From: Paraburkholderia bannensis
Lineage (GTDB): Bacteria; Pseudomonadota; Gammaproteobacteria; Burkholderiales; Burkholderiaceae
Direction: 5' to 3'
DNA: 64,000 nt
Assembly (NCBI RefSeq): GCF_014200455.1
Contig: NZ_JACHBW010000007.1
Coordinates: forward strand, 248,001-312,000
Below the pieces are notes generated by a model that was given only the letters and a program-made list of their open reading frames with translations, did no database searches and was not told the DNA's origin. Made by a program: the position numbers and the translations under genes. Positions 1 to 9,056 of this stretch are shown here, piece by piece. Positions within the stretch are counted from its first letter, which is position 1, and every line of letters begins with the position of its first letter.

Positions 1-569
1 ACGAGACGCAGGATCGCGCGGTGCGGAACGATCACGCCTTTGGGTTTGCCGGTCGAGCCGGACGTGTACATGATGTAGGCCGGGTCGTCGCGGCCGCTTG
101 CATGGGACGCGGCAACTACCGCGGCTTGCGCCGAGGTCACGAGATCGTCGAGATCAATTAGGACTCCGTGGAGACTGTCGGCATGCGCGAGTTCGGCGCC
201 TTGCGAGATCAGGAATCTGGGTGCGCAATCGGACACGATAAAATCGAGTTGCGCACGCGGATAGGCAGGATCGAGCGGAACGTATACCGCGCCCACGCGC
301 AGGATCGCGAGGATCAGCGCCAGCGTGTCGCGGCTGCGCGGCACCATGATCGCGCAGCGATCGCCGGGCTGCAGCCCCCAATTGCGCAGAACGGTGGCGA
401 GACGGGCGGAACGTTCGCCGAGATCGGCGTAACGCTCTTCGCCCGTCGCGTCGAGTACGGCGATTCGATCGCCATATTCCGCACGAATGACGTCGAAGCG
501 CTCGACCACATTTGCAGCGTGGTCGGCGCCGCTTGTCACGCCCCCTGATATTTCATCTCGATGCGACAT
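1..569 (-). CDS. NRPS-type adenylation domain protein (5' part, runs off the window)
   Basis: Only the first ~189 codons are inside the window; the gene reads leftward and continues beyond base 1. Translating the reverse strand from the ATG at 569 gives an uninterrupted AMP-binding N-terminus: a GDRCAIMVPRS segment, the VYVPLDPAYP motif typical of NRPS adenylation domains (A2 core), and the phosphate-binding A3 loop YTSGSTGKPKG close to the window edge. These domains activate an amino or aryl acid as its acyl-adenylate and load it on a carrier protein. A GGGAGA ribosome site lies about 8 nt upstream of the ATG. The phosphopantetheinyl transferase gene just upstream on the same strand supports a carrier-protein role. 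Substrate and further domains are not visible, and a stand-alone acyl/amino acid ligase is possible. Confidence 0.85.
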   Translation of the reverse strand, partial: MSHRDEISGGVTSGADHAANVVERFDVIRAEYGDRIAVLDATGEERYADLGERSARLATVLRNWGLQPGDRCAIMVPRSRDTLALILAILRVGAVYVPLDPAYPRAQLDFIVSDCAPRFLISQGAELAHADSLHGVLIDLDDLVTSAQAAVVAASHASGRDDPAYIMYTSGSTGKPKGVIVPHRAILRL

Positions 570-933
570 TTGCCGGTCTCCCAATCGTTTTGATCGGCCA
601 TCGGAATTTGCTGGATCGTCGATTCGTCGCCGTCAACGTGGTGGCTCGATGCACCTCGGCGAGTTCACGACAAAAAGAAAGCCCCGTTAATACACTGCCT
701 ATGCGCACCCAGGTACCTGCTTCGGTGCGAAATATTCTGTAAGTCGAATTTAATTTTGCGCGGCGAGACTGTCCGTTCGCCGACGCACACACGAACGCCG
801 CGGCAACACGACAACGCAGGTGGGGCGAGCAACGCGGGCGGCAGGCACGCGCGACGCCTCGTTGCCTTTGATGTTTCGGTGGCTTCTGTGCGTAGACGCA
901 CAGATCGCAGGCTCCGAAATGAAGCGGCAGCGA
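570..933. other. Gene-poor stretch between two minus-strand genes
   Basis: These 364 bases contain no reading frame that looks like a protein. They must hold the leader and probably the promoter of the minus-strand adenylation gene. An AT-rich patch near 735-755 is the most promoter-like part, but no convincing -35/-10 pair could be assigned. Confidence 0.4.
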
Positions 934-1644
934 TCAGTTCATGACGACGAGCGACCATTGCGCGTGCCGTGCCGCGACCGCGCCTGCCCAGTCCGACGCG
1001 CCCGTCAGCGCGCGAATGCGCCAATGCGCGGCTTCGATCGCGTCGCCTGCGACATGGCTCGGTGTGGTGTCGCCGCGTGTGCTGAGATCGAATTCGAAGT
1101 GATCGGGCGGCAAGATGAAGCCGGTGCCGAGTGCCTTGAGACAGGCTTCCTTGCGCGCCCAGGTTTCGAAGAAGACCGCTTGCCGCTGCCCATCGGCTAG
1201 CGCGGTGAATGTCGCGCGCTCGCGTGCGGAGAACACCTCGACCGGCATGCTTTCCTCGATCGGGCGAATGCACTCGATGTCGATGCCAATCTCAAGACTG
1301 TTTGAAACCGCGAGCGCCGCCATGTTTGCGCTGTGACTCAGGTTGAATTCAAGCGTCCAGCCTTCAGGCTGGTGCGTGCAAAACGGCTTGCCTTGCGGGC
1401 CATAACCGAGCGCAACCGCTTGCGGCGCACGAGTGAGGTAGTCGCCGAGCAAGCGCCGGAGTTCACCGCGTCCCGCGACGAAACGGCTGCGGTGCAGTTC
1501 GAAATGAAACGCGTTGGCGCGCTCGCGTTCTTGTGGCGACAACGTTTCCCAGTAGCGATCGAGTCGGCTTTTGCAGACATCGAGATTCCAACGCCAGATA
1601 TGCACTTCGTGCACAGCGGGTGGAGCGAGGGCAGAGGAAGACAT
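934..1644 (-). CDS. 4'-phosphopantetheinyl transferase, Sfp/Gsp superfamily
   Basis: The protein transfers phosphopantetheine from CoA to a serine of carrier proteins, making holo-PCP/ACP. The family motifs are all present: NLSHSANMAALAV, GIDIE with the Mg-binding acidic residues, and ETWARKEACLKALG (the W-x-x-K-E-A-x-x-K core). From the ATG at 1644 the length is 236 aa, normal for the Sfp type. The frame can be extended to a TTG at 1671, but the ATG start (MSSSALAPP) has a purine-rich CTCAGG upstream and is preferred. It lies upstream of, and on the same strand as, the NRPS-type adenylation gene, so it probably activates that system; it could also serve the FkbH-like protein's carrier partner. 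Confidence 0.9.
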   Translation of the reverse strand: MSSSALAPPAVHEVHIWRWNLDVCKSRLDRYWETLSPQERERANAFHFELHRSRFVAGRGELRRLLGDYLTRAPQAVALGYGPQGKPFCTHQPEGWTLEFNLSHSANMAALAVSNSLEIGIDIECIRPIEESMPVEVFSARERATFTALADGQRQAVFFETWARKEACLKALGTGFILPPDHFEFDLSTRGDTTPSHVAGDAIEAAHWRIRALTGASDWAGAVAARHAQWSLVVMN

Positions 1645-2481
1645 TGAGAGCCTGAGATGGACTGGCGACAACGTGAGCGGATTCTACAAGCCGGGAACGC
1701 GTGTCCGGTGTGCGCCGGCGCGCTGTTTTCGCGCGATAGACATAGACATGAGTGACAGGCGGCGTTTGTGATTCAGGCGAACACGCTGCCTGCGTGCGCA
1801 AGGCGTCGACGTTCCGTCTGGAACTTGCGCTGAAATCGCGCCGTATTGTTGGGCAGCCCACGCAAGGGATGTGGACCTCGTTATACGATGGCGTAGAACG
1901 CTCGGGTGATCCTGCCGCGTGGGTCTTTAGCACGGCGCGTGCGTCCGGCCTTGCGGGCGCGATTGCATGGTCACGACGAACTACGCATCGCGTCGTCGTC
2001 GCTTGTGCAGGATCAGAACTACGCAACCCAATTATCTGGCTGCCGTTATCCACCTGCCAGGCAGGTGGTGTCTCGTGTATACGCTTCAGTCCTGCTGTGA
2101 CCCTGGAAGTTAGCACTGCCGGGTAATCCTCCTGCGACCTTTTACGGGCGTCGGGAGAAGTCATCGCCCACCGGATTTTGTGAAGTCCATCGTTATATGC
2201 GATTCCGAACGACGCCGGTACGGTTTTTCTGGAACAAATGCGCCATCAGTTCGCGTCAATGCGCGCTGCGGTGATGCCCGGAAGCCATGGCCACGTCTAG
2301 ATTTTGTAATGTAATGCCGTGTAATTGTTTCGCTCGCGCGATTGATGGCTATTTGCAGGCGAATTGATGTAGGCGGGATAACACCTTGGCAAGTGGTGGA
2401 AGTCGTAAGCACTGCAATGCGGATTGAATGATTCAGCTATTCATGTGATTAATTATTCGAAGTCCAGATTCGAGGTGCGGA
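1645..2481. other. 837-bp non-coding region with a perfect inverted repeat
   Basis: No reading frame here resembles a protein: the longest frames are arginine/serine-rich shadows. GC content drops toward the right end. The region separates the leftward NRPS/PPTase genes from the rightward glycosyltransferase gene, so promoters of both are expected here. The one clear structure is the inverted repeat at 2050-2068, listed separately. Confidence 0.5.
2050..2068. promoter_or_regulatory. Perfect 9-bp inverted repeat, possible operator
   Basis: CCACCTGCC and GGCAGGTGG are exact reverse complements separated by a single A. No T-tract follows on either strand, so a terminator is unlikely. Its place in a divergent intergenic region fits a binding site for a dimeric regulator, but no regulator gene is in the window. 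Confidence 0.4.
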
Positions 2482-3420
2482 ATGCGAGGGGATTTAGATG
2501 GCGCCTATAACGTTAGTGTGGTGATTCCACATTACAACAGGCTTGATCTGCTTTGGGTCGCTATCGAGTCCATAGCAACCCAGACGGTGGTTCCATCGGA
2601 AATCATTGTTATCGACGATGCATCGGCGTTGCAGTTCGAATTGCCGAGTCATTGCGGCGCGGATATCAGACTGCGCCTGATTCGAGAGACGCAGAATCGC
2701 GGGGCGGCCTGGTGCCGCAACCGGGGCATCGAGGAGGCAACTGGCGACCTGATCGCCTTCCTTGACGCGGATGACCGATGGCTTCCGCGCAAACTGGAGC
2801 GGTGCATCGCCGCGTTTGGCCCCAAACCATCTGATCCCAACGCCAAAGTGTTGTTCAGCAATGTCATGTTGATCGACGGTAACCGGCGCACTTTGGGCAA
2901 TCCGGTGCCCTATCGCGGTCAATCGATGTTCGATTTTATCTTGCTGGAGGGTGGCTATATTCAGACCTCCTCGATCATGATGTGGCGTCATCAGTATCCA
3001 TTAATCAGCTTCGATGGGATTTTGCGTCGTCATCAGGATTGGGATTTCGCCATCAATGCGCAAAGGCAAGGTTGTGAATTTATCTATGTTCATGACGCGC
3101 TTTCGGAATATTCATTGAATGGTGCAGGCCTCCGGATTTCAGAAATTCCAAGCGGAGAGCCGAGTCTGGAATTTTTCAATAAATATAAGAAAACAATGTC
3201 GAGGAGACAGGTTTCTTCGTTTGTCTTCGATGTCTTGATCTATAAGAGGCTGAGCGTGATGTCGCGGTTTGGTATCGTCAGTAAAATCGTGATGGGCGAG
3301 ATTAATGTTCCGGAAAAGGGTTGGTTGATTTTGCTGATGCGCTTGATTATTGGCAGGGGAGGTGTGCGCGTCATGAAGAAGTTGAGGAAAAAGATCCAGA
3401 TCGGCGATTACTCGGCCTAA
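2482..3420 (+). CDS. Family 2 glycosyltransferase
   Basis: A 312-aa GT-A fold protein. It opens with the nucleotide-sugar binding strand VSVVIPHYNR, then EIIVIDDAS, NRGAAWCRNRGI and the metal-binding FLDADDRW (D-x-D type) near residue 93, followed by a lysine/arginine-rich C-terminal tail after residue 225. Such enzymes transfer a sugar from a nucleotide donor to a lipid- or protein-linked acceptor on the cytoplasmic face of the membrane. There is no membrane segment. It is the first gene of a plus-strand run leading to the FkbH-like, UbiA and membrane-protein genes. The ATG at 2482 follows a GAGGTGCGG site. Donor and acceptor cannot be told from sequence. Confidence 0.88.
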   Translation: MRGDLDGAYNVSVVIPHYNRLDLLWVAIESIATQTVVPSEIIVIDDASALQFELPSHCGADIRLRLIRETQNRGAAWCRNRGIEEATGDLIAFLDADDRWLPRKLERCIAAFGPKPSDPNAKVLFSNVMLIDGNRRTLGNPVPYRGQSMFDFILLEGGYIQTSSIMMWRHQYPLISFDGILRRHQDWDFAINAQRQGCEFIYVHDALSEYSLNGAGLRISEIPSGEPSLEFFNKYKKTMSRRQVSSFVFDVLIYKRLSVMSRFGIVSKIVMGEINVPEKGWLILLMRLIIGRGGVRVMKKLRKKIQIGDYSA

Positions 3421-3672
3421 GTACGATCGCGCTTGCCGGATACGCCTCACTACGCGCCCCATGACAGGGTTTTCTGTATGTCGGCGCACAGAGGATGCGC
3501 GCTCGCTCTGCTTTAATCGCCTCTGCATCGGCGGTGCGCAGGGATGCGCCTCCCGGGCGAAACTCACACGCAGTCTCAGTCAGGGCATGGGCGCAGTCGT
3601 CGTTCGCGCAGACGCCGAGAGCAACCATAAAAGTGGTGCCTGTCTGGCACGCTTCGATTCTGGGGGGATGCA

Positions 3673-5556
3673 ATGCGTCAATATATCCGCGATCTGTTTT
3701 ACGGTTCCGTTGCCGATAGACAGGTGAATTTACCCCTGCCGCCCACGCCGCTGGCAGGCGGCCCGCGCAAGCTCAATATCCTCCTGCTTGGCACCTGCGC
3801 GGTCGATATGCTCGTCAAGCGTAGTGCCAATTCCGGGCACACCATCCGGCATGTGCTGATGGGCTCGAAGCGTCATACGGTCGTACCCGCTGCCGCACCG
3901 GGCGACGACGTGGCCGTGGTGGGCCTGACCTTGCGGCATGTTCTGAGCGAGGTGACGCAAACGCCGGAGCCAGAGGTCGACATGGTTTTCGCCCGGCTGT
4001 GCTCGGAGGACGACGCCCGCGTGCTACTTGAGCGCACCGAAGCCTTTCTTTCCGAGCAGGTGATGGCGATCACCGGGAAAATCGCGGCGATACCGGTTCT
4101 GTTCATGTCGTTTTTTGAACCGAGTTTCAATTACATGGGCGATGTGATCGATCCATTCGACCCGACGTCGCCCACGTATCTCGTGCGCGAATTCAACCGC
4201 TTGTTGTCGCGCGCGGTGCGCAAGGCAAGTAACGGTTTCTTTCTCGATTCCAATGAGATTCTGAATTTCATTGGCCGCCGCCACTTGCAGGATGATGTGC
4301 TGGCCAGCAGTTCGCATGCTTCGTTTATCAACGATTGGGATTTCAAGCTCGATGCAAACCGGCTGAACGCGCCGAAGGCGTTCGGCAATATGCTGACCTA
4401 CGAAGTCGCGGCGCGCGAATTTACGCTTTTGCTTCTCTCCAGGATAGAAACGATCGTCAAGATTGCGGAACAGCGGGATCCGGTCAAGCTGGTTATTGTC
4501 GACCTCGACGACACCATGTGGCGCGGTGTCGCTGCGGAAGGCGAAAGTATGGACGTGGACAAACGGATCGAGGGTTGGCCCGTCGGACTGGCGGAAGCCT
4601 TGTTGTTCTTCAAGAAGCGCGGCGGCCTGCTCGCGATCTGCAGCAAGAATGAAGAAGCGCCCACCGTCGAAAGGTTTAACGCGATCTGGCGCGGCGCGAT
4701 CACGCTGGACGATTTCGCGAGCGTGCGCATCAACTGGCAGCCAAAATCGCAGAATATCCTTGGCATCCTCAAGGAGGTTAATTTGCTGCCAGCGAACTGC
4801 GTCTTCATCGATGATAACGACCGTGAGCTATCCGAAGTAAAGGCGGCAATCCCCGAAATGCGTTGCCTGGGCGGTAATCACTATGACTGGCGGCGGATCA
4901 TCCTGCGCTCGTCCGAAACGCAGGTTCCGTTCGTGAGCGAAGAGTCGTCGCGCCGCACCGAGCTCGTGCGCGCCATCTCACAACGCCAGACCGATGCAGA
5001 TACGGCAGGCAGCATTTCGCGCGAGGAGTGGCTCGCGTCGCTCAAGCTTCGTCAATCGTTTTTCCTGATCGAAACTCCGCGTTCCCGATATTTCGATCGC
5101 GCGTTTGAACTGATCAACAAGACAAATCAGTTCAATACGACTGGCAAGCGTTGGGAAAAATCGGAATTCGAGGATTTTCTGGGCAAAGGGGGACTTTGTG
5201 TCGTCTCGTCGCTGCGCGATAAATTGATCGACAACGGTATCATTTCCGTCTGCCTGATCAAGGGCGGCAGCATCGTCCAGGTGGTCCTGTCGTGCCGCGT
5301 ATTCGGGCTGGGTGCGGAGCTGGTCGTTGGAGCGGTTGCTACACGGTTGGCGCTCAAGGCTCGCTCCGAGGTCAAGGCCGAACTCGTCGACACGGGCAGG
5401 AATGCCACCTGTCACGATTATTTCGAGCGCCTTGGCTTCTCTCAAACGCGGGAGGGGTTGTACGCGCGTGCGGCGAATGAGCCGCCGCGTTACATTGAGA
5501 TCGAGAATATTGGCACGCCGGAGTTTCCGCCGGTCAGTATCTGGAATGACGATTGA
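3673..5556 (+). CDS. FkbH-like HAD-IIIC family protein with N-terminal SGNH-like and C-terminal GNAT-like regions
   Basis: The 627-aa protein has three parts. Residues 1-260 resemble the SGNH-hydrolase-like part of FkbH proteins (LNILLLGTCAVD at the start). Residues ~272-400 are a HAD domain with motif I VDLDDTMWRG (Asp at ~277 and 279), motif II AICSKNEE and motif IV FIDDNDRE near residue 380. Residues ~465-610 look like a GNAT acyltransferase (AFELINKTNQFN, then a conserved LGF segment near the end). FkbH-family enzymes handle phosphoglycerate-derived acyl groups loaded onto carrier proteins, for example in methoxymalonyl-ACP supply; others sit in surface-glycan loci with unknown roles. The neighbouring PPTase would fit a carrier-dependent reaction, but no carrier protein gene is visible here. 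Confidence 0.85.
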   Translation: MRQYIRDLFYGSVADRQVNLPLPPTPLAGGPRKLNILLLGTCAVDMLVKRSANSGHTIRHVLMGSKRHTVVPAAAPGDDVAVVGLTLRHVLSEVTQTPEPEVDMVFARLCSEDDARVLLERTEAFLSEQVMAITGKIAAIPVLFMSFFEPSFNYMGDVIDPFDPTSPTYLVREFNRLLSRAVRKASNGFFLDSNEILNFIGRRHLQDDVLASSSHASFINDWDFKLDANRLNAPKAFGNMLTYEVAAREFTLLLLSRIETIVKIAEQRDPVKLVIVDLDDTMWRGVAAEGESMDVDKRIEGWPVGLAEALLFFKKRGGLLAICSKNEEAPTVERFNAIWRGAITLDDFASVRINWQPKSQNILGILKEVNLLPANCVFIDDNDRELSEVKAAIPEMRCLGGNHYDWRRIILRSSETQVPFVSEESSRRTELVRAISQRQTDADTAGSISREEWLASLKLRQSFFLIETPRSRYFDRAFELINKTNQFNTTGKRWEKSEFEDFLGKGGLCVVSSLRDKLIDNGIISVCLIKGGSIVQVVLSCRVFGLGAELVVGAVATRLALKARSEVKAELVDTGRNATCHDYFERLGFSQTREGLYARAANEPPRYIEIENIGTPEFPPVSIWNDD

Positions 5557-5582
5557 AAAATGAGGGCCAATCGGTGACGTGA

Positions 5583-5599
5583 CGGTCACGGTGTGACCG
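5583..5599. repeat. Short hairpin after the FkbH-like gene
   Basis: CGGTCAC and GTGACCG are perfect complements around a GGT loop, 26 bases after the stop codon. No T-run follows, so it is at best a weak terminator or RNA-stabilising stem. A second small stem (GCTTA/TAAGC) lies at 5624-5636. Confidence 0.35.
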
Positions 5600-5850
5600 G
5601 CGTTTCTGTGCTGTGGATATCAGGCTTATCGTAAGCAGGTATTTTGCCTCCTGTGCGTCGGCGACCCAGTCCGAATGTGTGCTGACGTACATCGGTGAAA
5701 GAGTTGTATGCGTACAAAGTCGAACGGCATCCCGTTTGAGCGCCGTTCAAATGCTACTCGCAGGCCAATCGGATGGCGGCAAGTCGTCGAAACAGGCCGA
5801 TCAGGCGAGCAGCTCCCATTCGCGAAGCAATCCTGCATGGCGAGATTCCC

Positions 5851-7299
5851 ATGAACACGTTGACGACGAGTGATTCCAGCATGGAGAACCCTCTCGTAGT
5901 GGATCTGGATGGCTCACTGATTGCAAATGATCTGCTGCATGAAGCGGTCGTCACTTTGCTCTTTCGCCATCCCTTGCAGTTTCTGCTGGCGCTGCCTATG
6001 TTGGCTCAGGGAAAAGCCGCATTCAAACATCGCATCGCCATGCTGGTGGCGCCAGACGTTGTCGGGCTGCCCTATCGGCAGGCCGTGCTCGATTTGATTT
6101 CAACTGCGCGCATTTGCGGACGGCGCGTATTTCTGGCTACGGCAAGTCACGAACGCTACGGTAACAAGGTCGCTGACCATCTGGGCATGTTCGACGGCCG
6201 GTTTGCGACGTCGGCCGATCTCAATCTTGCGAGTGGCAATAAGGCAGCTGAGCTCGTTGCGGCGTTTGGCGAGAAAGGGTTCGATTACGTTGGCAACAGC
6301 AAGGCTGACGTCGCTGTCTGGCAGCATGCAAGACGCGCGTATGCCATCGGCGCCAGTCATAGCACGATCAAGATGATGCAATCCGTTGCGCTCGACAGCG
6401 AAGTGCTGCCGACGTCGTCGAACCGTTTCAGGGTCTGGCGCAAGGCGCTGCGCGTTCATCAATATGCGAAAAACGTGTTGGTGTTCTTGCCGATGCTGGC
6501 AGGGCACATGCTGGACTGGCAGATTTTCTTCGAAGCCTGTGTTGCGTTTGTTGCCTTCTCTGCAACTGCATCTGCCATCTACATCATCAACGATCTCGTC
6601 GATTTGGAGGATGATCGCCTGCATCCCACGAAAAAGCACCGTCCTCTCGCCGCAGGGGAGATCGGTGTTTTTCACGCGCTCGCCGTGGGTGTCTTATTGC
6701 TTGTTCTTGGCAGTGCATTGGCCGTCGCGCTTGCCCCTAAATTCGCATTGACTCTTCTTGCTTATTTTGCGTTGACCACGAGCTATTCCTTTTTTCTGAA
6801 GCGAAAGATACTGATAGATATCGTTGTTCTTGCTTTGCTTTATGAAATGCGGGTGATTGCAGGCGGCTATGCCACGGGGATTGAGTTGTCGAACTGGTTG
6901 CTCGGTTTCTGTGTTTTCGTTTTTGCGTCCCTCGCGCTGATCAAGCGGTATACGGAGTTGCTGGTGCGTCTGGACGCCGGCTTACCGGAGGCGCGTAATC
7001 GCGGATACCGTAAGGAGGACTTGCCCATCATTTCCGCGCTGGCTGCAGCAACCGGTTTGAATGCAGTCACCGTGCTTGGGTTATATATCGATTCGCCGCG
7101 CGTATCGCTGCTTTACCATCACCCCCAATGGCTTTGGGGGACGTGCCCGCTCATGCTCTTTCTGATTTCCCGCGCATTGCTGGTTGCCCATCGGCGCGAG
7201 ATGGATGATGACCCGCTTGTCTGGGCGCTTCGTGATCGAGTCTGCCGCATCGGTGGTGCGTTGTTTGTCGCAATCGTGATGATCGCCGCATTCCTGTAA
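5851..7299 (+). CDS. HAD phosphatase-UbiA prenyltransferase fusion
   Basis: The 482-aa protein joins two enzymes. Residues 1-200 form a HAD hydrolase: motif I VVDLDGSL (Asp18 and Asp20), motif II FLATASHERYG, and GNSKADVAVW for motif IV. Residues ~205-482 form a UbiA-type membrane prenyltransferase with about eight hydrophobic helices, the hallmark NDLVDLEDDRLHP near residue 246 followed by KKHRP, and a second acidic loop (KILIDIVVLALLYEMRV). Related mycobacterial UbiA enzymes move phosphoribose from PRPP to decaprenyl phosphate, and a phosphatase then removes the 5-phosphate; this fusion could do both steps. The frame stays open upstream to 5773, but the ATG at 5851 has GGCGAG 7-8 nt upstream. 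DprE1/DprE2 epimerases are not present in the window. Confidence 0.88.
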   Translation: MNTLTTSDSSMENPLVVDLDGSLIANDLLHEAVVTLLFRHPLQFLLALPMLAQGKAAFKHRIAMLVAPDVVGLPYRQAVLDLISTARICGRRVFLATASHERYGNKVADHLGMFDGRFATSADLNLASGNKAAELVAAFGEKGFDYVGNSKADVAVWQHARRAYAIGASHSTIKMMQSVALDSEVLPTSSNRFRVWRKALRVHQYAKNVLVFLPMLAGHMLDWQIFFEACVAFVAFSATASAIYIINDLVDLEDDRLHPTKKHRPLAAGEIGVFHALAVGVLLLVLGSALAVALAPKFALTLLAYFALTTSYSFFLKRKILIDIVVLALLYEMRVIAGGYATGIELSNWLLGFCVFVFASLALIKRYTELLVRLDAGLPEARNRGYRKEDLPIISALAAATGLNAVTVLGLYIDSPRVSLLYHHPQWLWGTCPLMLFLISRALLVAHRREMDDDPLVWALRDRVCRIGGALFVAIVMIAAFL

Positions 7300-7328
7300 A
7301 GCAGCCAACGTCGACGACGGAGAAAACC

Positions 7329-9056
7329 ATGGAAGTAAAGCTCGACGAGGCGCCTCGCCTGAATCGTGTGGAATTGCTTTCCACCGCAGCCGGTCTCAGT
7401 TGGGCAGGGTGGGCAGTTCTGCTCGTTGGGCTCAGCGTGCTGTCGCTGGGTGTGACGGGTTTCACCATTGACAACAATAATATTTTCCATTTGCCGATTC
7501 TGGAGGCGCTGTGGCGCGAGCCGCAGTTCATCCACGATCCGTTTATCCAGTCATTGCGTTATTTTTCCTCGGGATTCTGGTTGCTTCAGAGCGGAGTCGC
7601 CGATGACGATTCGGTCCTGAAGTTTTTTCTGCCATGGTTGTTTGTTTCGCGAGTGCTCTTCTTTGCCGGTATCGGTTCGTGGACCGCAATGCTAGGGCTG
7701 GCAGGGCGAAAGCAGGTGCTGATTTTCATGTTGCTGGCGACAGTCGGCAGCCTGCTGCGCGGCACCTCTTTCGCTGGCGACGGCGGCATTGCGATTAGCT
7801 CGTTTACGCACTCGGAATTGGGCAATGGACTTGCCTTGATTGCGCTATCACTCGTTTGGCGTCGCGCCTATGGCTGGGCACTGAGCGTGGCCGGTCTGGT
7901 TTTCTTCCTCAACATTTTCATGGCCGTATGGCTGGCGCCGCTAATGGTCGGTACTTTTCTGATGGGATTACGCGATCAACCGGTTTCGATTGCGCGTCTG
8001 GTCAAGCAATGCTTGCCTGGACTGCTCGTCTGTGCGGTTATTGCGCTCCCGGTTCTCATCAGTTTGGCTCACAACCCCGAAGTTGGTCATCGACCCGGTT
8101 ACGACTATCGTGTTTTTTTGCTCGAACACTGGCCCGATCACTTTCTGGCAATGCACCTCGCACCGAGGCAATACATCGGCTTCGGGATTGTCATCGTCAC
8201 CGTCTTCGCGACGGCCTGGCAGTTGCCCGCGAGTGTCTCGCGCCTGATCCGGATGATGGCGGCGACGTTGCTCATGGTGTGGTCGATCGGCGCGCTCTTG
8301 CCGTTCCTGACACAAGCGCCGCTCCTGTTCAATCTTCACTTGCTTCGCTCGACTACCTATCTGCAAATACTTGCTGGACTCGCGCTGGCCGCGCTCACGA
8401 CGAGATGGATGACTTCAACGAACCGGGCGGACAGCAAATTGTGGGGACCGCTTCTGGTTGTGTGTTCGGTGTTGCCGGCATTGGCGAGTGCGTTGGTACT
8501 GCCACTGCTCTTGCTGCGCAAAGCGTGGCATCCCGCGAGCTGGCTGACGGTTTCACCGGTAGCGTTGGCTTTACTGTCGATGGCCAGCCTGGGGGTCGCG
8601 GTAAAGATCGGCAAGGAGTATCGCGCTGATTCGCAAATTGCGATGCAACGCGCCGAATGGCAGGAACTGGCGGCTTGGGCCAAGACCAGCACGCCGCCCG
8701 ATACAGTGTTTCTGCTGCCGGTGATGCGGACATGGTCAGGAACGTCGTTGCCGGCGGAGCCGCAACGCATGTCGGACCTGCTGGTTGGCAGCGAGGTGTT
8801 CGTGACGTTGTCTCATCGTTCGGTGTGGGTTGCCGGGAAATACGGCGCGGCCGCGTTGTGGCTGCCCAGCTATTATCCGCTCTGGCACGCGCGGATGGTC
8901 GGCAGCCTGCTTGCCAGAACGTTGCCGGAACGCCTGGCCTACGCGAGCGAGAACGGGATTGGGCGAGTGGTCGATGATTGCACCGTCGCGGCTGGTCAAG
9001 TTCCCGTCTACCGATCAGGCAGACTTTGTGTTTTCGCAGTAGATCCTGGCCAATGA
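7329..9056 (+). CDS. Polytopic membrane protein, unknown, possible GT-C type transferase
   Basis: The 575-aa protein has roughly ten or more hydrophobic segments between residues 20 and 430, then a soluble C-terminal part of about 140 aa. An early loop reads FIHDPFIQSLRYFSSGFW, placed like the acidic first periplasmic loop of GT-C enzymes, which use polyprenyl-phosphate sugars. No known family could be named with confidence. It follows the HAD-UbiA gene by 29 bases and overlaps the EamA gene by ATGA, so the three are translated together. This supports a role using or handling the lipid-linked sugar made by UbiA. A plain transporter or lipid-handling role cannot be excluded. Confidence 0.7.
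   Translation: MEVKLDEAPRLNRVELLSTAAGLSWAGWAVLLVGLSVLSLGVTGFTIDNNNIFHLPILEALWREPQFIHDPFIQSLRYFSSGFWLLQSGVADDDSVLKFFLPWLFVSRVLFFAGIGSWTAMLGLAGRKQVLIFMLLATVGSLLRGTSFAGDGGIAISSFTHSELGNGLALIALSLVWRRAYGWALSVAGLVFFLNIFMAVWLAPLMVGTFLMGLRDQPVSIARLVKQCLPGLLVCAVIALPVLISLAHNPEVGHRPGYDYRVFLLEHWPDHFLAMHLAPRQYIGFGIVIVTVFATAWQLPASVSRLIRMMAATLLMVWSIGALLPFLTQAPLLFNLHLLRSTTYLQILAGLALAALTTRWMTSTNRADSKLWGPLLVVCSVLPALASALVLPLLLLRKAWHPASWLTVSPVALALLSMASLGVAVKIGKEYRADSQIAMQRAEWQELAAWAKTSTPPDTVFLLPVMRTWSGTSLPAEPQRMSDLLVGSEVFVTLSHRSVWVAGKYGAAALWLPSYYPLWHARMVGSLLARTLPERLAYASENGIGRVVDDCTVAAGQVPVYRSGRLCVFAVDPGQ

Noticed and set aside
1463..2164. 233-codon minus frame spanning the PPTase start and the intergenic region
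   Set aside because: Low-complexity Ser/Arg/Thr composition and overlap with a clear PPTase gene in another frame.
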